Translations under genes and position numbers: made by a program | Part shown: positions 42,044 through 56,005 of the stretch, piece after piece | Layout of the letters: every line of letters begins with the position of its first letter | Numbering within the stretch: position 1 is the stretch's first letter | The notes under the pieces: generated by a model | What the model saw: the letters and a program-made list of their open reading frames with translations, nothing else | Told to the model about the DNA's origin: nothing | The model's database searches: none | DNA from: Streptomyces sp. DH12 | GTDB lineage: Bacteria; Actinomycetota; Actinomycetes; Streptomycetales; Streptomycetaceae | Length of the DNA stretch: 64,000 bases | Assembly (NCBI RefSeq): GCF_020873895.1 | Contig: NZ_JAHWGT010000006.1 | Coordinates: 124,001 to 188,000 of the forward strand | Direction of reading: 5' to 3'

Positions 42044-44617
42044 CTACCTGTCGGCCGCCTGCGCCTTCAGCGCCCGCTCGACGCCCGCCCGCGACTCGGA
42101 GACCAGCCGGCGCAGCGCCGCGCTGGGCTGCGTCTCCGCGAGCCACGCCTCCGTGGCGGCGAGGGTCTCCTCGGAGACCTGGAGCGAGGGGTACAGGCCG
42201 ACCGCGATCTGCTGGGCCATCTCGTGCGAGCGGGACTCCCACACGTCCTTGACCACGGCGAAGAACCGCTCCCGGTACGGGGCGAGCAGCTCCCGCTGGT
42301 CGGTCTGGACGAAGCCGCCGATCACGGCCTCCTGCACGGCGTTCGGCAGCTTGTCGGACTCGACGACCGACGCCCACGCCTCGGCCTTGGCCTCCGCCGT
42401 GGGCCGGGCCGCCATGGCCGTGGCGGCGTGCCGCTCACCGGCCGCGGTCCGGTCGCGCTCGTGCTCGGCCGAGATCTCCGCCGCGCCGAACCGGCCGGTC
42501 GCCGCGAGCCGCTCCACGAACGCCCAGCGCAGCTCGGTGTCGACCGCCAGGCCCTCGATGGTCTCGGTGCCGTCCAGCAGGGCGGCGAGCAGGTCGAGCT
42601 GCTCGTCCGTGCGGGCCGTCGCCGCGAAGGCGCGGGCCCACGCCAGCTGGTGGTCGCTGCCCGGGGCGGCCGCCCGCAGGTGCTCCAGGGTCGCCTCCGT
42701 CCAGCGGGCCAGCCCGGTCTCGCGCCACTGCGGAGCCGCGTACAGATCGAGCGCGAGCTTCACCTGCCGGTGCAGCGTCTGGACGACGCCGATGTCCGTC
42801 TCCTTGGCGATGCCCGACAGCACCAGGTCCAGGTAGGCGCGGGTGGCCAGCTCGCCGTCGCGGGTCATGTCCCAGGCCGAAGCCCAGCACAGGGCGCGGG
42901 GGAGCGACTCGGTGAAGTCGCCCAGGTGCGCCACGACGTTGCGCAGCGACTCCTCGTCGAGCCGCACCTTGGCGTACGACAGGTCGTCGTCGTTGAGCAG
43001 CACCACCGCCGGGCGGCGCTTGCCGACGAGCGCCTCGACGCCGGTCAGCTCGCCGTCCACGTCGAGCTCGACCCGCTCGGTGCGCACGAGCTTGCCCGCG
43101 TCGTCCAGGTCGTACAGGCCGATCGCGATCCGGTGGGGGCGCAGGACCGGCTCGCCCTGGGCGCCCGCGGGCAGGGCCGGGGCCTCCTGCTTCACCGCGA
43201 AGGAGGTGATGAGGCCGTCGGAGTCGGTGTCGACGACCGGGCGCAGGATGTTGATGCCGGCCGTCTCCAGCCACTTCTTCGACCAGTGCCGCAGGTCGCG
43301 GCCGGAGGTCTCCTCCAGCGCGCCCAGCAGGTCCGACAGGCGGGTGTTGCCGAAGGCGTGGCGCTTGAAGTACGCCTGCACGCCCTGGAAGAAGGCGTCC
43401 GTGCCGACGTAGGCGACGAGCTGCTTGAGGACCGAGGCGCCCTTGGCGTACGTGATGCCGTCGAAGTTGACGAGGACGTCGTCGAGGTCGCGGATCTCCG
43501 CCATGATCGGGTGCGTGGACGGCAGCTGGTCCTGCCGGTACGCCCAGGTCTTCATCTGGTTGGCGAACGTCGTCCAGGAGTGCGGCCACTTCGAGCCGGG
43601 CGCGTGCGCCTGGCAGGCGATCGAGGTGTACGTGGCGAACGACTCGTTCAGCCACAGGTCGTTCCACCACTCCATGGTCACGAGGTCGCCGAACCACATG
43701 TGGGCCAGCTCGTGCAGGATCGTCTCCGCCCGCACCTCGTACGCCGCGTCCGTCACCTTCGAGCGGAAGACGTACTGGTCGCGGATGGTCACCGCGCCGG
43801 CGTTCTCCATCGCGCCCGCGTTGAACTCCGGCACGAACAGCTGGTCGTACTTGGCGAAGGGGTACGCGTAGTCGAACTTCTCCTGGAACCAGTCGAAGCC
43901 CTGCCGGGTGACCTCGAAGATCTCGTCCGCGTCCAGGAACTCCGCCAGCGAGGGCCGGCAGTACACGCCCAGCGGCACGACCTGCCCGCCCGGGCCCTCG
44001 TACGTCGAGTGCACCGCGTGGTACGGACCGACGATCAGGGCCGTCACGTACGTCGACATGCGCGGCGTCGGCTCGAAGGCCCATACGTTGCCATCGGGGC
44101 CCTTCGGCTCTGGGGTCGGCGAGTTCGACACGACCGTCCACCCGGCCGGCGCCTTCACGGTGAACCGGAACGTCGCCTTCAGGTCCGGCTGCTCGAAGCT
44201 GGCGAACACCCGCCGCGCGTCCGGCACCTCGAACTGGGTGTAGAGGTACGCCTGGTCGTCGACCGGGTCGACGAACCGGTGCAGGCCCTCGCCGGTGTTG
44301 GTGTACGCGCAGTCCGCGACGACCCGCAGCTCGTTCGCGCCCCGGCGCAGGTGCTTCAGCGCGATCCGGGAGTCCCGGAAGACGGCGGCCACGTCGAGGT
44401 GCCGCCCGTTGAGCACCACCTCGTGGACGGCGGGCGCCACCAGGTCGATGAACGTCTCCGCGCCGTCCTCGGCGGACTCGAAGCGCACCGAGGTCACGGA
44501 CCGGTAGGTGCCGCCCTCCTGCGCGCCGCTGAGATCCAGGTCGATCTCGTACGCGTCCACGGTCAGCAGCGCCGCGCGCCGCTGCGCCTCTTCACGGGTC
44601 AGGTTTGTGCCAGGCAC
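42044..44617 (-). CDS. pepN: Aminopeptidase N (M1 zinc metallopeptidase)
   Basis: 857 residues. The exopeptidase motif GAMEN (268-272) and zinc site HELAH (302-306) with the third ligand E325 (HExxH-x18-E) are intact. ERAP1-like helical C-domain from about residue 520. Cytoplasmic: no signal peptide. The GTG at 44617 has GGAGGAG 8 bases upstream. It removes N-terminal residues from peptides during protein turnover. A paralogue with the same motif positions lies at 52508-55075. It is 164 bp downstream of asd with a terminator between, so it probably has its own promoter. Confidence 0.96.
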   Translation of the reverse strand: MPGTNLTREEAQRRAALLTVDAYEIDLDLSGAQEGGTYRSVTSVRFESAEDGAETFIDLVAPAVHEVVLNGRHLDVAAVFRDSRIALKHLRRGANELRVVADCAYTNTGEGLHRFVDPVDDQAYLYTQFEVPDARRVFASFEQPDLKATFRFTVKAPAGWTVVSNSPTPEPKGPDGNVWAFEPTPRMSTYVTALIVGPYHAVHSTYEGPGGQVVPLGVYCRPSLAEFLDADEIFEVTRQGFDWFQEKFDYAYPFAKYDQLFVPEFNAGAMENAGAVTIRDQYVFRSKVTDAAYEVRAETILHELAHMWFGDLVTMEWWNDLWLNESFATYTSIACQAHAPGSKWPHSWTTFANQMKTWAYRQDQLPSTHPIMAEIRDLDDVLVNFDGITYAKGASVLKQLVAYVGTDAFFQGVQAYFKRHAFGNTRLSDLLGALEETSGRDLRHWSKKWLETAGINILRPVVDTDSDGLITSFAVKQEAPALPAGAQGEPVLRPHRIAIGLYDLDDAGKLVRTERVELDVDGELTGVEALVGKRRPAVVLLNDDDLSYAKVRLDEESLRNVVAHLGDFTESLPRALCWASAWDMTRDGELATRAYLDLVLSGIAKETDIGVVQTLHRQVKLALDLYAAPQWRETGLARWTEATLEHLRAAAPGSDHQLAWARAFAATARTDEQLDLLAALLDGTETIEGLAVDTELRWAFVERLAATGRFGAAEISAEHERDRTAAGERHAATAMAARPTAEAKAEAWASVVESDKLPNAVQEAVIGGFVQTDQRELLAPYRERFFAVVKDVWESRSHEMAQQIAVGLYPSLQVSEETLAATEAWLAETQPSAALRRLVSESRAGVERALKAQAADR

Positions 44618-44728
44618 CCGGTCATCTCCTCCATGTACGACTTTGGGGGCCATCCTTCCACGGGCCGAGCCGATCACGGAGTGGGAAAACGACCCCCCGC
44701 GGGGGGCGGGGAGGACGGCACGCGGAAA

Positions 44729-44760
44729 GGGGCGGCCCCGCCGTCCGGCGGAGCCGCCCC
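44729..44760 (-). terminator. Terminator downstream of asd
   Basis: GGGGCGGC/GCCGCCCC outer arms and CGCCG/CGGCG inner arms, starting 21 bp after the asd stop on the minus strand. Confidence 0.75.
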
Positions 44761-44781
44761 CGAAGGCGGTGGGCGGTGGGG

Positions 44782-49270
<4,489 letters not shown>

Positions 49271-49381
49271 CAGCATCCCTGTGGAGTGGAAGAACGGGTC
49301 CGGATTCCGGTACCGGATGACCGCTGAGCCTTGCGTACGTGACCGGGTTTTGTGGAGGTCTGTCGGAGGTGGAATGGTGCC

Positions 49382-49399
49382 GTGGCGGACATCCGCCAC
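49382..49399. promoter_or_regulatory. 18-bp palindrome in the divergent subtilase/NUDIX region
   Basis: GTGGCGGA-CA-TCCGCCAC is a perfect inverted repeat 112 bp before the subtilase start and 84 bp before the NUDIX start. It may be an operator; the binding factor is unknown. Confidence 0.45.
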
Positions 49400-49482
49400 C
49401 GCGGCCGGTACGCCATCGGGAACAAACAGGGCGATAGTGAACTCCTCAACCAGTGGCCGGAGTTGTCCGTAGCCTTGTGCGG

Positions 49483-49962
49483 ATGAGACGGACCCTGAGG
49501 GTGGCGGCCTACGCCGTGTGCGTACGGGACGGACGGCTCCTGCTGGCCCGCGGCGCCGCGGGGGACGGCACGGGGGCGTGGACCCTCCCCGGCGGCGGCA
49601 CGCGCCACGGGGAGGACGTCCTCGACGCGGTCGTGCGCGAGGTCGAGGAGGAGACCGGCTACCGCGCCGAGATCACCGCCCTCCTGGGCGTCGACACGCT
49701 CCGCCGGGAGCTGCGCCGGGGCCCCGCCCGGCGGCGGGTCGACCACCACGCCGTGCGCGTCGTCTACGAGGGACGCGTCACCGGCGGAGCCCTCCGCCAC
49801 GAGGTGGGCGGCACCACCGACCTCGCCGCCTGGCACCCGCTCGCCGACGTCCCCGCCCTGCCGCGCGTCCCGCTCGTCGACACCGCCCTGCGCCTGTGGC
49901 GCGACCGCCCGCCGACGGGCCGCCCCGCCCCCCTCCGCCCGGCTCCGGCCGAGGACGGCTGA
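49483..49962 (+). CDS. NUDIX hydrolase
   Basis: 159 residues from the ATG at 49483. The NUDIX box is complete: [20 protein letters not shown] followed by ETG (G-x5-E-x7-REVxEExG). It hydrolyses a nucleoside diphosphate linked to another group; the substrate cannot be told. The Pro/Arg-rich C-terminal 25 residues look disordered. There is no ribosome site, but TAGCCT at 49470-49475 lies 7 bases before the ATG, so a leaderless transcript is likely; GTG codons at 49453 and 49477 are alternatives. Confidence 0.9.
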   Translation: MRRTLRVAAYAVCVRDGRLLLARGAAGDGTGAWTLPGGGTRHGEDVLDAVVREVEEETGYRAEITALLGVDTLRRELRRGPARRRVDHHAVRVVYEGRVTGGALRHEVGGTTDLAAWHPLADVPALPRVPLVDTALRLWRDRPPTGRPAPLRPAPAEDG

Positions 49963-50069
49963 ATCCGGCTCAACCCCCGTCCGCGGCCCGCCCGCACGCT
50001 CAACCCGCGGGCCGCCCCCGCGGTCCCCACCCACGACCGCACCCGCAGTCGTCAAGGAGGGGACACCCC

Positions 50070-51242
50070 ATGCCCGTACGCACCACCAGAGGCGCCCTCG
50101 TCGCCGCCGCCCTCGCGGCGGCCGTCACCGCCACCGCGCTCACCGCCCCCGCGGTGGCCGCCCCGACCGGCACCGACGCGCGCGCCGGCCGCCACGACGC
50201 GACCCGCGAGGCCGCGCGGGAGCTGGTACGGGCGGGGGCGCCCGGCGTCCTGGTCCAGACCCGCGACCGGTACGGCGTGCGGAACGTGGACGCGGGCGTC
50301 GCCGACCGGACCACCGGGCGCGAGCGCCGACCCCAGGACCGCTACCGCATCGCCTCCATCACCAAGACGTTCGTCGCCACCGTCGTCCTGCAACTGGAGG
50401 CGGAGGGCCGCCTCGACCTCGACGACAGCGTGGAGGAGTGGCTGCCCGGCGTCGTCCGCGGCAACGGCCACGACGGCCGGCGGATCACCCTGCGCCAGCT
50501 GCTCAACCACACCAGCGGGGTCTACGACGTGACCTCCGACCCCGCCTTCCAGGCGAAGGTCTTCGGCCCGGACTTCCTCCGCCACCGCTACGACACCTGG
50601 ACCCCGCGGCAGCTCGTCGGCATGGCCATGGGCCACGCGCCGGAGTTCGCCCCCGGCACCGACTGGCAGTACTCCAACACCAACTACGTCCTCGCCGGGA
50701 TGGTGGTCGAGAAGGCCGCCGGCCGCCCGTACGCCGAGGAGGTCGAGCGCCGGATCATCCGCCCGCTGGGGCTGCGCGCCACGTCCCTGCCGGGGACCGA
50801 CCCGCGCATGCCGCGTCCGTCCGGCCGCGCGTACTCCACCCTCGGCGCCGACCCGGCCGACCCGGCCACGGCCGTCCACGACGTCACGGAGCTGAACCCG
50901 TCCATCGCGGGCGCCGCCGGCGAGATGGTCTCCGACGGCGCGGACCTCCAGCGGTTCGTACGGGCGCTGGTCACCGGACGGCTGCTGCCGCCGGCGCAGA
51001 TGAAGGAGCTGACGAAGGCCGTCCCGACGACCCCCGGCGACGTGCGCAACGCCTACGGCCTGGGAGTGGTGCGCCAGAGGCTCAGCTGCGGCAAGGAGGT
51101 GTGGGGCCACACGGGCGGCATCCACGGGTCCGGTTCGGTCGTCGTGTCGACCCGCTCGGGCGACCACACCCTGGCGGCGAACGTGAACGGCGACTGGGTG
51201 GACGGCCTGGACAAGGTGGTGGAGGCGGAGTTCTGCGGGTAG
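50070..51242 (+). CDS. Secreted serine hydrolase of the beta-lactamase/DD-peptidase fold
   Basis: 390 residues. Signal peptide (GALVAAALAAAVTATALTAP, cleavage near AVA/AP). Active-site motifs of penicillin-binding-type serine hydrolases: S96-x-x-K99 (SITK), Y201-S-N203, and H347-T-G-G. This set is typical of streptomycete D-alanyl-D-alanine carboxypeptidase/esterase (class C-like) proteins. AAGGAGG precedes the ATG. It may trim peptidoglycan peptides or hydrolyse esters; beta-lactamase activity is possible but not implied. It follows the NUDIX gene by 107 bp. Confidence 0.93.
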   Translation: MPVRTTRGALVAAALAAAVTATALTAPAVAAPTGTDARAGRHDATREAARELVRAGAPGVLVQTRDRYGVRNVDAGVADRTTGRERRPQDRYRIASITKTFVATVVLQLEAEGRLDLDDSVEEWLPGVVRGNGHDGRRITLRQLLNHTSGVYDVTSDPAFQAKVFGPDFLRHRYDTWTPRQLVGMAMGHAPEFAPGTDWQYSNTNYVLAGMVVEKAAGRPYAEEVERRIIRPLGLRATSLPGTDPRMPRPSGRAYSTLGADPADPATAVHDVTELNPSIAGAAGEMVSDGADLQRFVRALVTGRLLPPAQMKELTKAVPTTPGDVRNAYGLGVVRQRLSCGKEVWGHTGGIHGSGSVVVSTRSGDHTLAANVNGDWVDGLDKVVEAEFCG

Positions 51243-51252
51243 CCCCCGCGCG

Positions 51253-52260
51253 TCACCGCGGCAGGACCACCACGTAGGCGGCCGGCGGGCGATCGTCGGC
51301 CGCCATCAGGGCGGTCCGCACCACGACGGCCTGCTGGTCGGCGGCGTCCCGCAGCTTGCGGGGCGTCAGGTGGACGACCGTGATCCCCAGCCGCTCCAGG
51401 TACTCCCGCTTGCGGGTGTACTCCGACCACAGGGCGTCCTCGTCCTGGCGCGGCGCCCGCGTGTCCAGCTCCACCGCCACGGCGTGGTCGGGCCAGTAGG
51501 CGTCCACGCCGCCCAGGTGGGGCCCGCCGGGCAGCCGCAGGTCGACGTTCCACACCGGGTCCGGCAGCCCGTGGTCCCGCACCATCGCGTAGAGCCGCTC
51601 CTCGGCCAGCGCTCGGCCCTCGGCGAGGAGCGCGTCCACCGCGTCCACCACGTGCGGCCGGGACAGCAGCCGCGCCCGGCTCAGCTCCCGCACCACCGAC
51701 GCCGGCTCGCAGTGGCCCTCGCGCACCGCCTCGGTGAGCAGCCGGCGCACGGTCCGCGGATCCGTCAGCCCCTCCACCGCGTCCGCCAGCGCCCGCGCCA
51801 CCGGTGCGACCGGCAGCCCCGTCACCTCCTCGGCGGCGGGCGGCTCGTGCGAGGCCCGCACGATCCGTACGAAGCCCGTGGACCGCAGCCGGCGGGTGCG
51901 GGGCACGAGGACGTCGACCCGGTCCAGCGCCGGCAGCCGGGGCGCGGACCGGAAGCCGTGCAGCGCGAGCGCCGCCAGCCCCGTGACCATCGACCCGTCG
52001 AAGCCGGCCCCGTCGGCGGGCGCCGGCCGCCGGTCCGTGTACAGCAGGGCCGCGTGCAGCCGCTCGTCACTGGTCGGCGGCCCCGGGTGCAGGAGGTACA
52101 CCCCCGGCAGCAGCCGCTGCCAGGGACCGCCCGGCCGGCTCTGGGCGGCGACCTCGGCCGCGGGCACGCCGCGCGCCCGCAGCTGCGCGGCGGTCAGGAC
52201 GCGGCGCGGCGGGTCGGAGGGGTGGGCGAGGGGGCGGGGGGAGAGCGGGGTGTTCTTCAT
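51253..52260 (-). CDS. AbiEi-like winged-helix plus Vsr/DUF559-like nuclease-fold protein
   Basis: 335 residues. The N-terminal part (RRVLTAAQLRARGVPAAEV ... LLPGVYLLHPG) resembles the AbiEi antitoxin-type winged helix and adjacent domain. The C-terminal 110 residues (GGVDAYWPDHAVAVELDTR, then REYLERLGITVVHLTPR) resemble the Vsr/DUF559 PD-(D/E)xK-like fold, with D and ExD in plausible catalytic places. No AbiEii-type nucleotidyltransferase toxin is adjacent, so it is not a standard type IV toxin-antitoxin pair. The ribosome site is weak (start 52260 chosen by family-like N-terminus). The function is unknown; such proteins are frequent orphans in actinomycetes. Confidence 0.8.
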   Translation of the reverse strand: MKNTPLSPRPLAHPSDPPRRVLTAAQLRARGVPAAEVAAQSRPGGPWQRLLPGVYLLHPGPPTSDERLHAALLYTDRRPAPADGAGFDGSMVTGLAALALHGFRSAPRLPALDRVDVLVPRTRRLRSTGFVRIVRASHEPPAAEEVTGLPVAPVARALADAVEGLTDPRTVRRLLTEAVREGHCEPASVVRELSRARLLSRPHVVDAVDALLAEGRALAEERLYAMVRDHGLPDPVWNVDLRLPGGPHLGGVDAYWPDHAVAVELDTRAPRQDEDALWSEYTRKREYLERLGITVVHLTPRKLRDAADQQAVVVRTALMAADDRPPAAYVVVLPR

Positions 52261-52413
52261 GCTCGGGAAGTGCCCCCCGACTCCCGTGCCCCTAACCGCT
52301 GTTACACGTCCGTCGACAATCCGGGACGAGCCCGTCCTAAAGTACGGACGTTCGATTGCCGATGATGGAAGTTTTGCCCGGCTACCCGTTACCGGACCGG
52401 CCACCGGCTCCCC

Positions 52414-52455
52414 GGCCGCCGGCCGCCGGCCGCCGGCCGCCGGCCGCCGGCCGCC
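52414..52455. repeat. Six perfect tandem copies of GGCCGCC
   Basis: A 42-bp run of the heptamer GGCCGCC lies 53 bp downstream of the pepN paralogue stop and 154 bp upstream of the AbiEi-like gene. It is a non-coding microsatellite prone to slippage. Confidence 0.95.
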
Positions 52456-52507
52456 GTCCCCGGCCCGCACTCCGCCCTGTCGCCGCCCCGCCGCGGTCGG
52501 ACCGCCG

Positions 52508-55075
52508 TCAGGCCGCCGCGTCGCACTCCTGGGCGCGCAGGGCGCGAGCCAGGTCGTCCCGGGCCTCCAGCACCAGGCGGCGCAGCGCCGGCGCGCCGTC
52601 CTCGTGCGCGGCGAGCCACGCGTCCGTCGCCTCCAGCGTCGCCGGGTGGTCCTGGAGCGACGGGAACAGCCCGCGCACCACGTCCATGCCGATCTGGATC
52701 GACCGCTCGGCCCACACCCGCTCGACGGCCGCGAAGTACTTCTCCGCGTACGGCGCGACGAGCTCCCGCTGCGACGGCTGGGCGAACCCCGAGATCACCG
52801 CCTCCACCAGCGCGTTCGACAGCCGGTCCGACTCCACGACCTGCGCCCACGCCTGCGCCTTGACCGCCGCCGAGGGCCGCGCCGCCAGGCAGCGCACCTG
52901 GTGCCGCTTGCCGGACGCGGTGTCGTCCCGGGCGAGCTCCGCCCCGATCGCCGCCTCGTCGGCCCGGCCGTGCGCGGCGAGCGGCTCCAGGAACGCCCAG
53001 CGCAGCTCCTGGTCGACGTCGAGCCCGTCGACCTTCTCCGTACCCGCCAGCAGCCCCTGGAGCAGGGCGAGGTCGGCGTCCTGCGAGGCGACCGCCGCGA
53101 AGAACCGCGCCCACGTCAGCTGGTGCTCGCTGCCGGGCTCCGCCCGCCGCAGCTCGCGCAGCGCGCCCTCGGCGAGGAGCCGGCCGCCCGTCGCGCGCCA
53201 CGCGGGCGCCGCGTAGTGCACGAGCGCCGTCCGCGCCCACGCGTGGAGCATCTGGAGCACGCCGATGTCGCTCTCGCGGCCCGCGAAGTCCAGGACCAGC
53301 GCGACGAAGTCCCGCGCCGGCATCAGCGCGTCGCGCGTCATGTTCCACAGCGCCGACCAGCACAGCGCCCGCGCCAGGGGGTCCTCGACGTCGCCGAGGT
53401 GGGCCCGGAGCGTGGCCAGCGACTCCTCGTCGAAGCGGACCTTGCAGTACGTCAGGTCCTCGTCGTTGACCAGGACCAGCGCCGGCCGCTCGGCGCCGGC
53501 CAGCTCGGCGACGGCCGTGCGCCGCCCCGTGACGTCCACCTCGGCGCGGGCGTACCGCACCAGCCGGCCGCCCTCCAGCCGGTACAGGCCGACCGCGGCG
53601 CGGTGCGGGCGGAGTTCGGCGCCGTCCTGCTCGACGACCAGCTCGGCGATCCGGCCCCCGCCCCCGGCTCCGCCGCCCGCGTCGGCGTCGTACGTCAGGA
53701 CCGGGGTGAGGGCGTTCACGCCCGAGGTCTCCAGCCAGGACCGGGACCACGCCTTCAGGTCGCGCCCGGAGGTCTCCTCCAGCACGGCCAGCAGGTCGCC
53801 GAGGGTGGTGTTGCCGTACGCGTGCCGCTTGAAGTAGCGGCGGGAGCCCTCCAGGAACGCCTCCCGGCCCGCGTAGGCGACGAGCTGCTTCAGCACGGCC
53901 GCGCCCTTGGCGTAGGTGATCCCGTCGAAGTTGAGCTTGGCGTCCTCCAGGTCGCGGATGTCGGCCGTGATCGGGTGCGTCGACGGCAGCTGGTCCGCGC
54001 GGTACGCCCACGCCTTGCGGTTGTTGGCGAAGGTGGTCCAGCCGTTGGCGAACCGGGTGGCCTCCACCATCGAGAAGGTGCCCATGAAGTCCGCGAAGGA
54101 CTCCTTCAGCCACAGGTCGTCCCACCACTTCATGGTGACCAGGTCGCCGAACCACATGTGCGCCATCTCGTGGAGGATGACGTTGGCCCGCCGCTCGTAC
54201 GCCGCGCGGGTCACCTTGCCCCGGTAGATGTACTCCTCGCGGAAGGTGACCATGCCGGGGTTCTCCATGGCGCCGAGGTTGTACTCGGGCACGAACGCCT
54301 GGTCGTACTTGCCGAAGGGGTAGGGGTAGTCGAACGTGTCGTGGAAGAAGTCGAGCCCCTGCTTGGTGACGAGGAAGACGTCCTCCGCGTCGAAGTGCCG
54401 GGCGAGGCCCTTGCGGCACATCGCGCCGAGCGGGATCTCCAGGTCGCCGCGCCGGTAGACGTCCGTGACGTGGTGGTACGGCCCGGCGACGACGCACGTG
54501 ATGTACGTGGAGATGGGGCGGGTCTCCGCGAACCGCCACACGCCCCCCTCGCGGGACTCCTCCGCGCCGTTGCTCCACACCGTCCAGCCCTCGGGCGCCG
54601 CCACCTCGAAGCGGTAGGGGGCCTTCAGGTCGGGCTGCTCGAAGTTGGCGAAGACGCGGCGGGCGTCGGCCGGCTCGTACTGCGTGTACAGGTAGACCTC
54701 GCCGTCCTCCGGGTCGACGAAGCGGTGCATGCCCTCGCCGGTGCGGCTGTAGGCGCACTGCGCGTCCACGACCAGGACGTTCTCCTCGGCCAGCCCGTCC
54801 AGGGCGATCCGTGCCCCGTCGAAGACGGCCGCCGGGTCCAGCTCCCGCCCGTTCAGCGTGACCGAGGTCACCGAGGGGGCGACCAGGTCGGCGAAGGTGC
54901 CCGCGCCCGGGGTCGCGCAGCGGAACCGGACGGTCGTCACGGACCGGAACGTACGGTCCCGCTCCTCGCCCTCCCCGACGGCGGACCGCAGGTCGAGCGC
55001 GACGTCGTACCCGTCGACGGACAGCAGGGCGGCCCGCTCGCGGGCCTCGTCGCGGGACAGATTCTCACCGGGCAC
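52508..55075 (-). CDS. pepN: Aminopeptidase N paralogue (M1 zinc metallopeptidase)
   Basis: 855 residues. GAMEN at 268-272, HEMAH at 302-306 and E325 occupy exactly the same positions as in the other PepN of this window, and the N-terminus (VPGENLSRDEARERAALLSV) matches its VPGTNLTREEAQRRAALLTV. The C-terminal ERAP1-like domain is more diverged and has a Gly/Ala loop near residue 465. AAGGAG lies 5 bases before the GTG at 55075. Two complete cytosolic PepN enzymes may differ in residue preference or expression. Confidence 0.95.
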   Translation of the reverse strand: MPGENLSRDEARERAALLSVDGYDVALDLRSAVGEGEERDRTFRSVTTVRFRCATPGAGTFADLVAPSVTSVTLNGRELDPAAVFDGARIALDGLAEENVLVVDAQCAYSRTGEGMHRFVDPEDGEVYLYTQYEPADARRVFANFEQPDLKAPYRFEVAAPEGWTVWSNGAEESREGGVWRFAETRPISTYITCVVAGPYHHVTDVYRRGDLEIPLGAMCRKGLARHFDAEDVFLVTKQGLDFFHDTFDYPYPFGKYDQAFVPEYNLGAMENPGMVTFREEYIYRGKVTRAAYERRANVILHEMAHMWFGDLVTMKWWDDLWLKESFADFMGTFSMVEATRFANGWTTFANNRKAWAYRADQLPSTHPITADIRDLEDAKLNFDGITYAKGAAVLKQLVAYAGREAFLEGSRRYFKRHAYGNTTLGDLLAVLEETSGRDLKAWSRSWLETSGVNALTPVLTYDADAGGGAGGGGRIAELVVEQDGAELRPHRAAVGLYRLEGGRLVRYARAEVDVTGRRTAVAELAGAERPALVLVNDEDLTYCKVRFDEESLATLRAHLGDVEDPLARALCWSALWNMTRDALMPARDFVALVLDFAGRESDIGVLQMLHAWARTALVHYAAPAWRATGGRLLAEGALRELRRAEPGSEHQLTWARFFAAVASQDADLALLQGLLAGTEKVDGLDVDQELRWAFLEPLAAHGRADEAAIGAELARDDTASGKRHQVRCLAARPSAAVKAQAWAQVVESDRLSNALVEAVISGFAQPSQRELVAPYAEKYFAAVERVWAERSIQIGMDVVRGLFPSLQDHPATLEATDAWLAAHEDGAPALRRLVLEARDDLARALRAQECDAAA

Positions 55076-55224
55076 GGGCACTCCTTCGTGACTCGTTGGT
55101 ACGGCGGTGATCCTCCCACGCCACCCGGACGCCGGATAAGCGGGAATGCCCTCGTCGGCCCCCGGTGTTGTCGCGGTCGAGCGCACCGCACCTTCCCGCG
55201 CGACGCCCGGATCCGAGGAGAGAG

Positions 55225-55860
55225 ATGTCCGAGACGAGGACCACCGCCGACTTCTGGTTCGACCCGCTGTGCCCGTGGGCGTGGATGACGTCCCGCTGGA
55301 TGCTGGAGGTCCAGGAGGTCCGCCCGGTGGACGTGCGGTGGCACGTGATGAGCCTCGCCGTCCTCAACGAGAACAAGCTCGACGAGCTGCCCGAGGAGTA
55401 CCGGGAGATGCTCGCGACGCAGGCCTGGGGCCCGGTGCGGGTCGCCGTGGCCGCCGAGCAGCTGCACGGCCCCGAGGTGCTCGGCCGGCTCTACACCGCG
55501 ATGGGCACCCGCTTCCACAACGAGGGCCTGGGCCCCACGCGCGAGGCGATGGCGGCCGCCCTCGCGGACGCCGGGCTGCCGGCCGGACTGCTGGAGTACG
55601 CCGACCGGGACACCTACGACGCCGAGCTGCGCGCCTCCCACAAGGAGGGCATCAACAAGGTCGGACAGGACGTCGGCACGCCGGTCATCTCGGTGCCGGG
55701 CCCCGACGGCACGGAGGTCGCGTTCTTCGGCCCGGTCGTCACTCCCGCGCCCCGGGGCGAGGCGGCGGCGCGGCTGTGGGACGGCACGCTGCTGGTGGCG
55801 TCGACGCCCGGCTTCTACGAGATCAAGCGCACGCGCACCGAGGGCCCGATCTTCGACTGA
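55225..55860 (+). CDS. DsbA-fold protein of the mycothiol-dependent nitroreductase (Rv2466c) family
   Basis: 211 residues; thioredoxin-like fold with helical insertion. The active-site segment is [16 protein letters not shown], with C16 but alanine at the position of the second cysteine (CPWA instead of CPWC of Rv2466c). The cis-Pro loop is VGTPVISV. It has no signal peptide, so it acts in the cytoplasm, probably in mycothiol-linked reduction or conjugation. GAGGAGAG stands 5 bases before the ATG. It is divergent from the pepN paralogue and convergent with sodF. Confidence 0.9.
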   Translation: MSETRTTADFWFDPLCPWAWMTSRWMLEVQEVRPVDVRWHVMSLAVLNENKLDELPEEYREMLATQAWGPVRVAVAAEQLHGPEVLGRLYTAMGTRFHNEGLGPTREAMAAALADAGLPAGLLEYADRDTYDAELRASHKEGINKVGQDVGTPVISVPGPDGTEVAFFGPVVTPAPRGEAAARLWDGTLLVASTPGFYEIKRTRTEGPIFD

Positions 55861-55896
55861 GCCCCGCCGGGCCCGGCCGCGGGCCCCGACACGCCG

Positions 55897-55935
55897 AACG
55901 GCCCCCCGCGAGTCCTGTCCTCGCGGGGGGCCGTT
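55897..55935. terminator. Bidirectional terminator between the DsbA-fold gene and sodF
   Basis: Perfect 16-bp stem (AACGGCCCCCCGCGAG and its complement) with a 7-base loop, 36 bp after the DsbA-fold stop and 70 bp after the sodF stop. TTCCTTC follows on the plus strand. Confidence 0.9.
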
Positions 55936-56005
55936 CCTTCATCCGCCTGCCACGTGAAGGGTGAGAAGACGATCACGAGCAGGACGACTGGGGCGCGGGG
56001 CGCCG

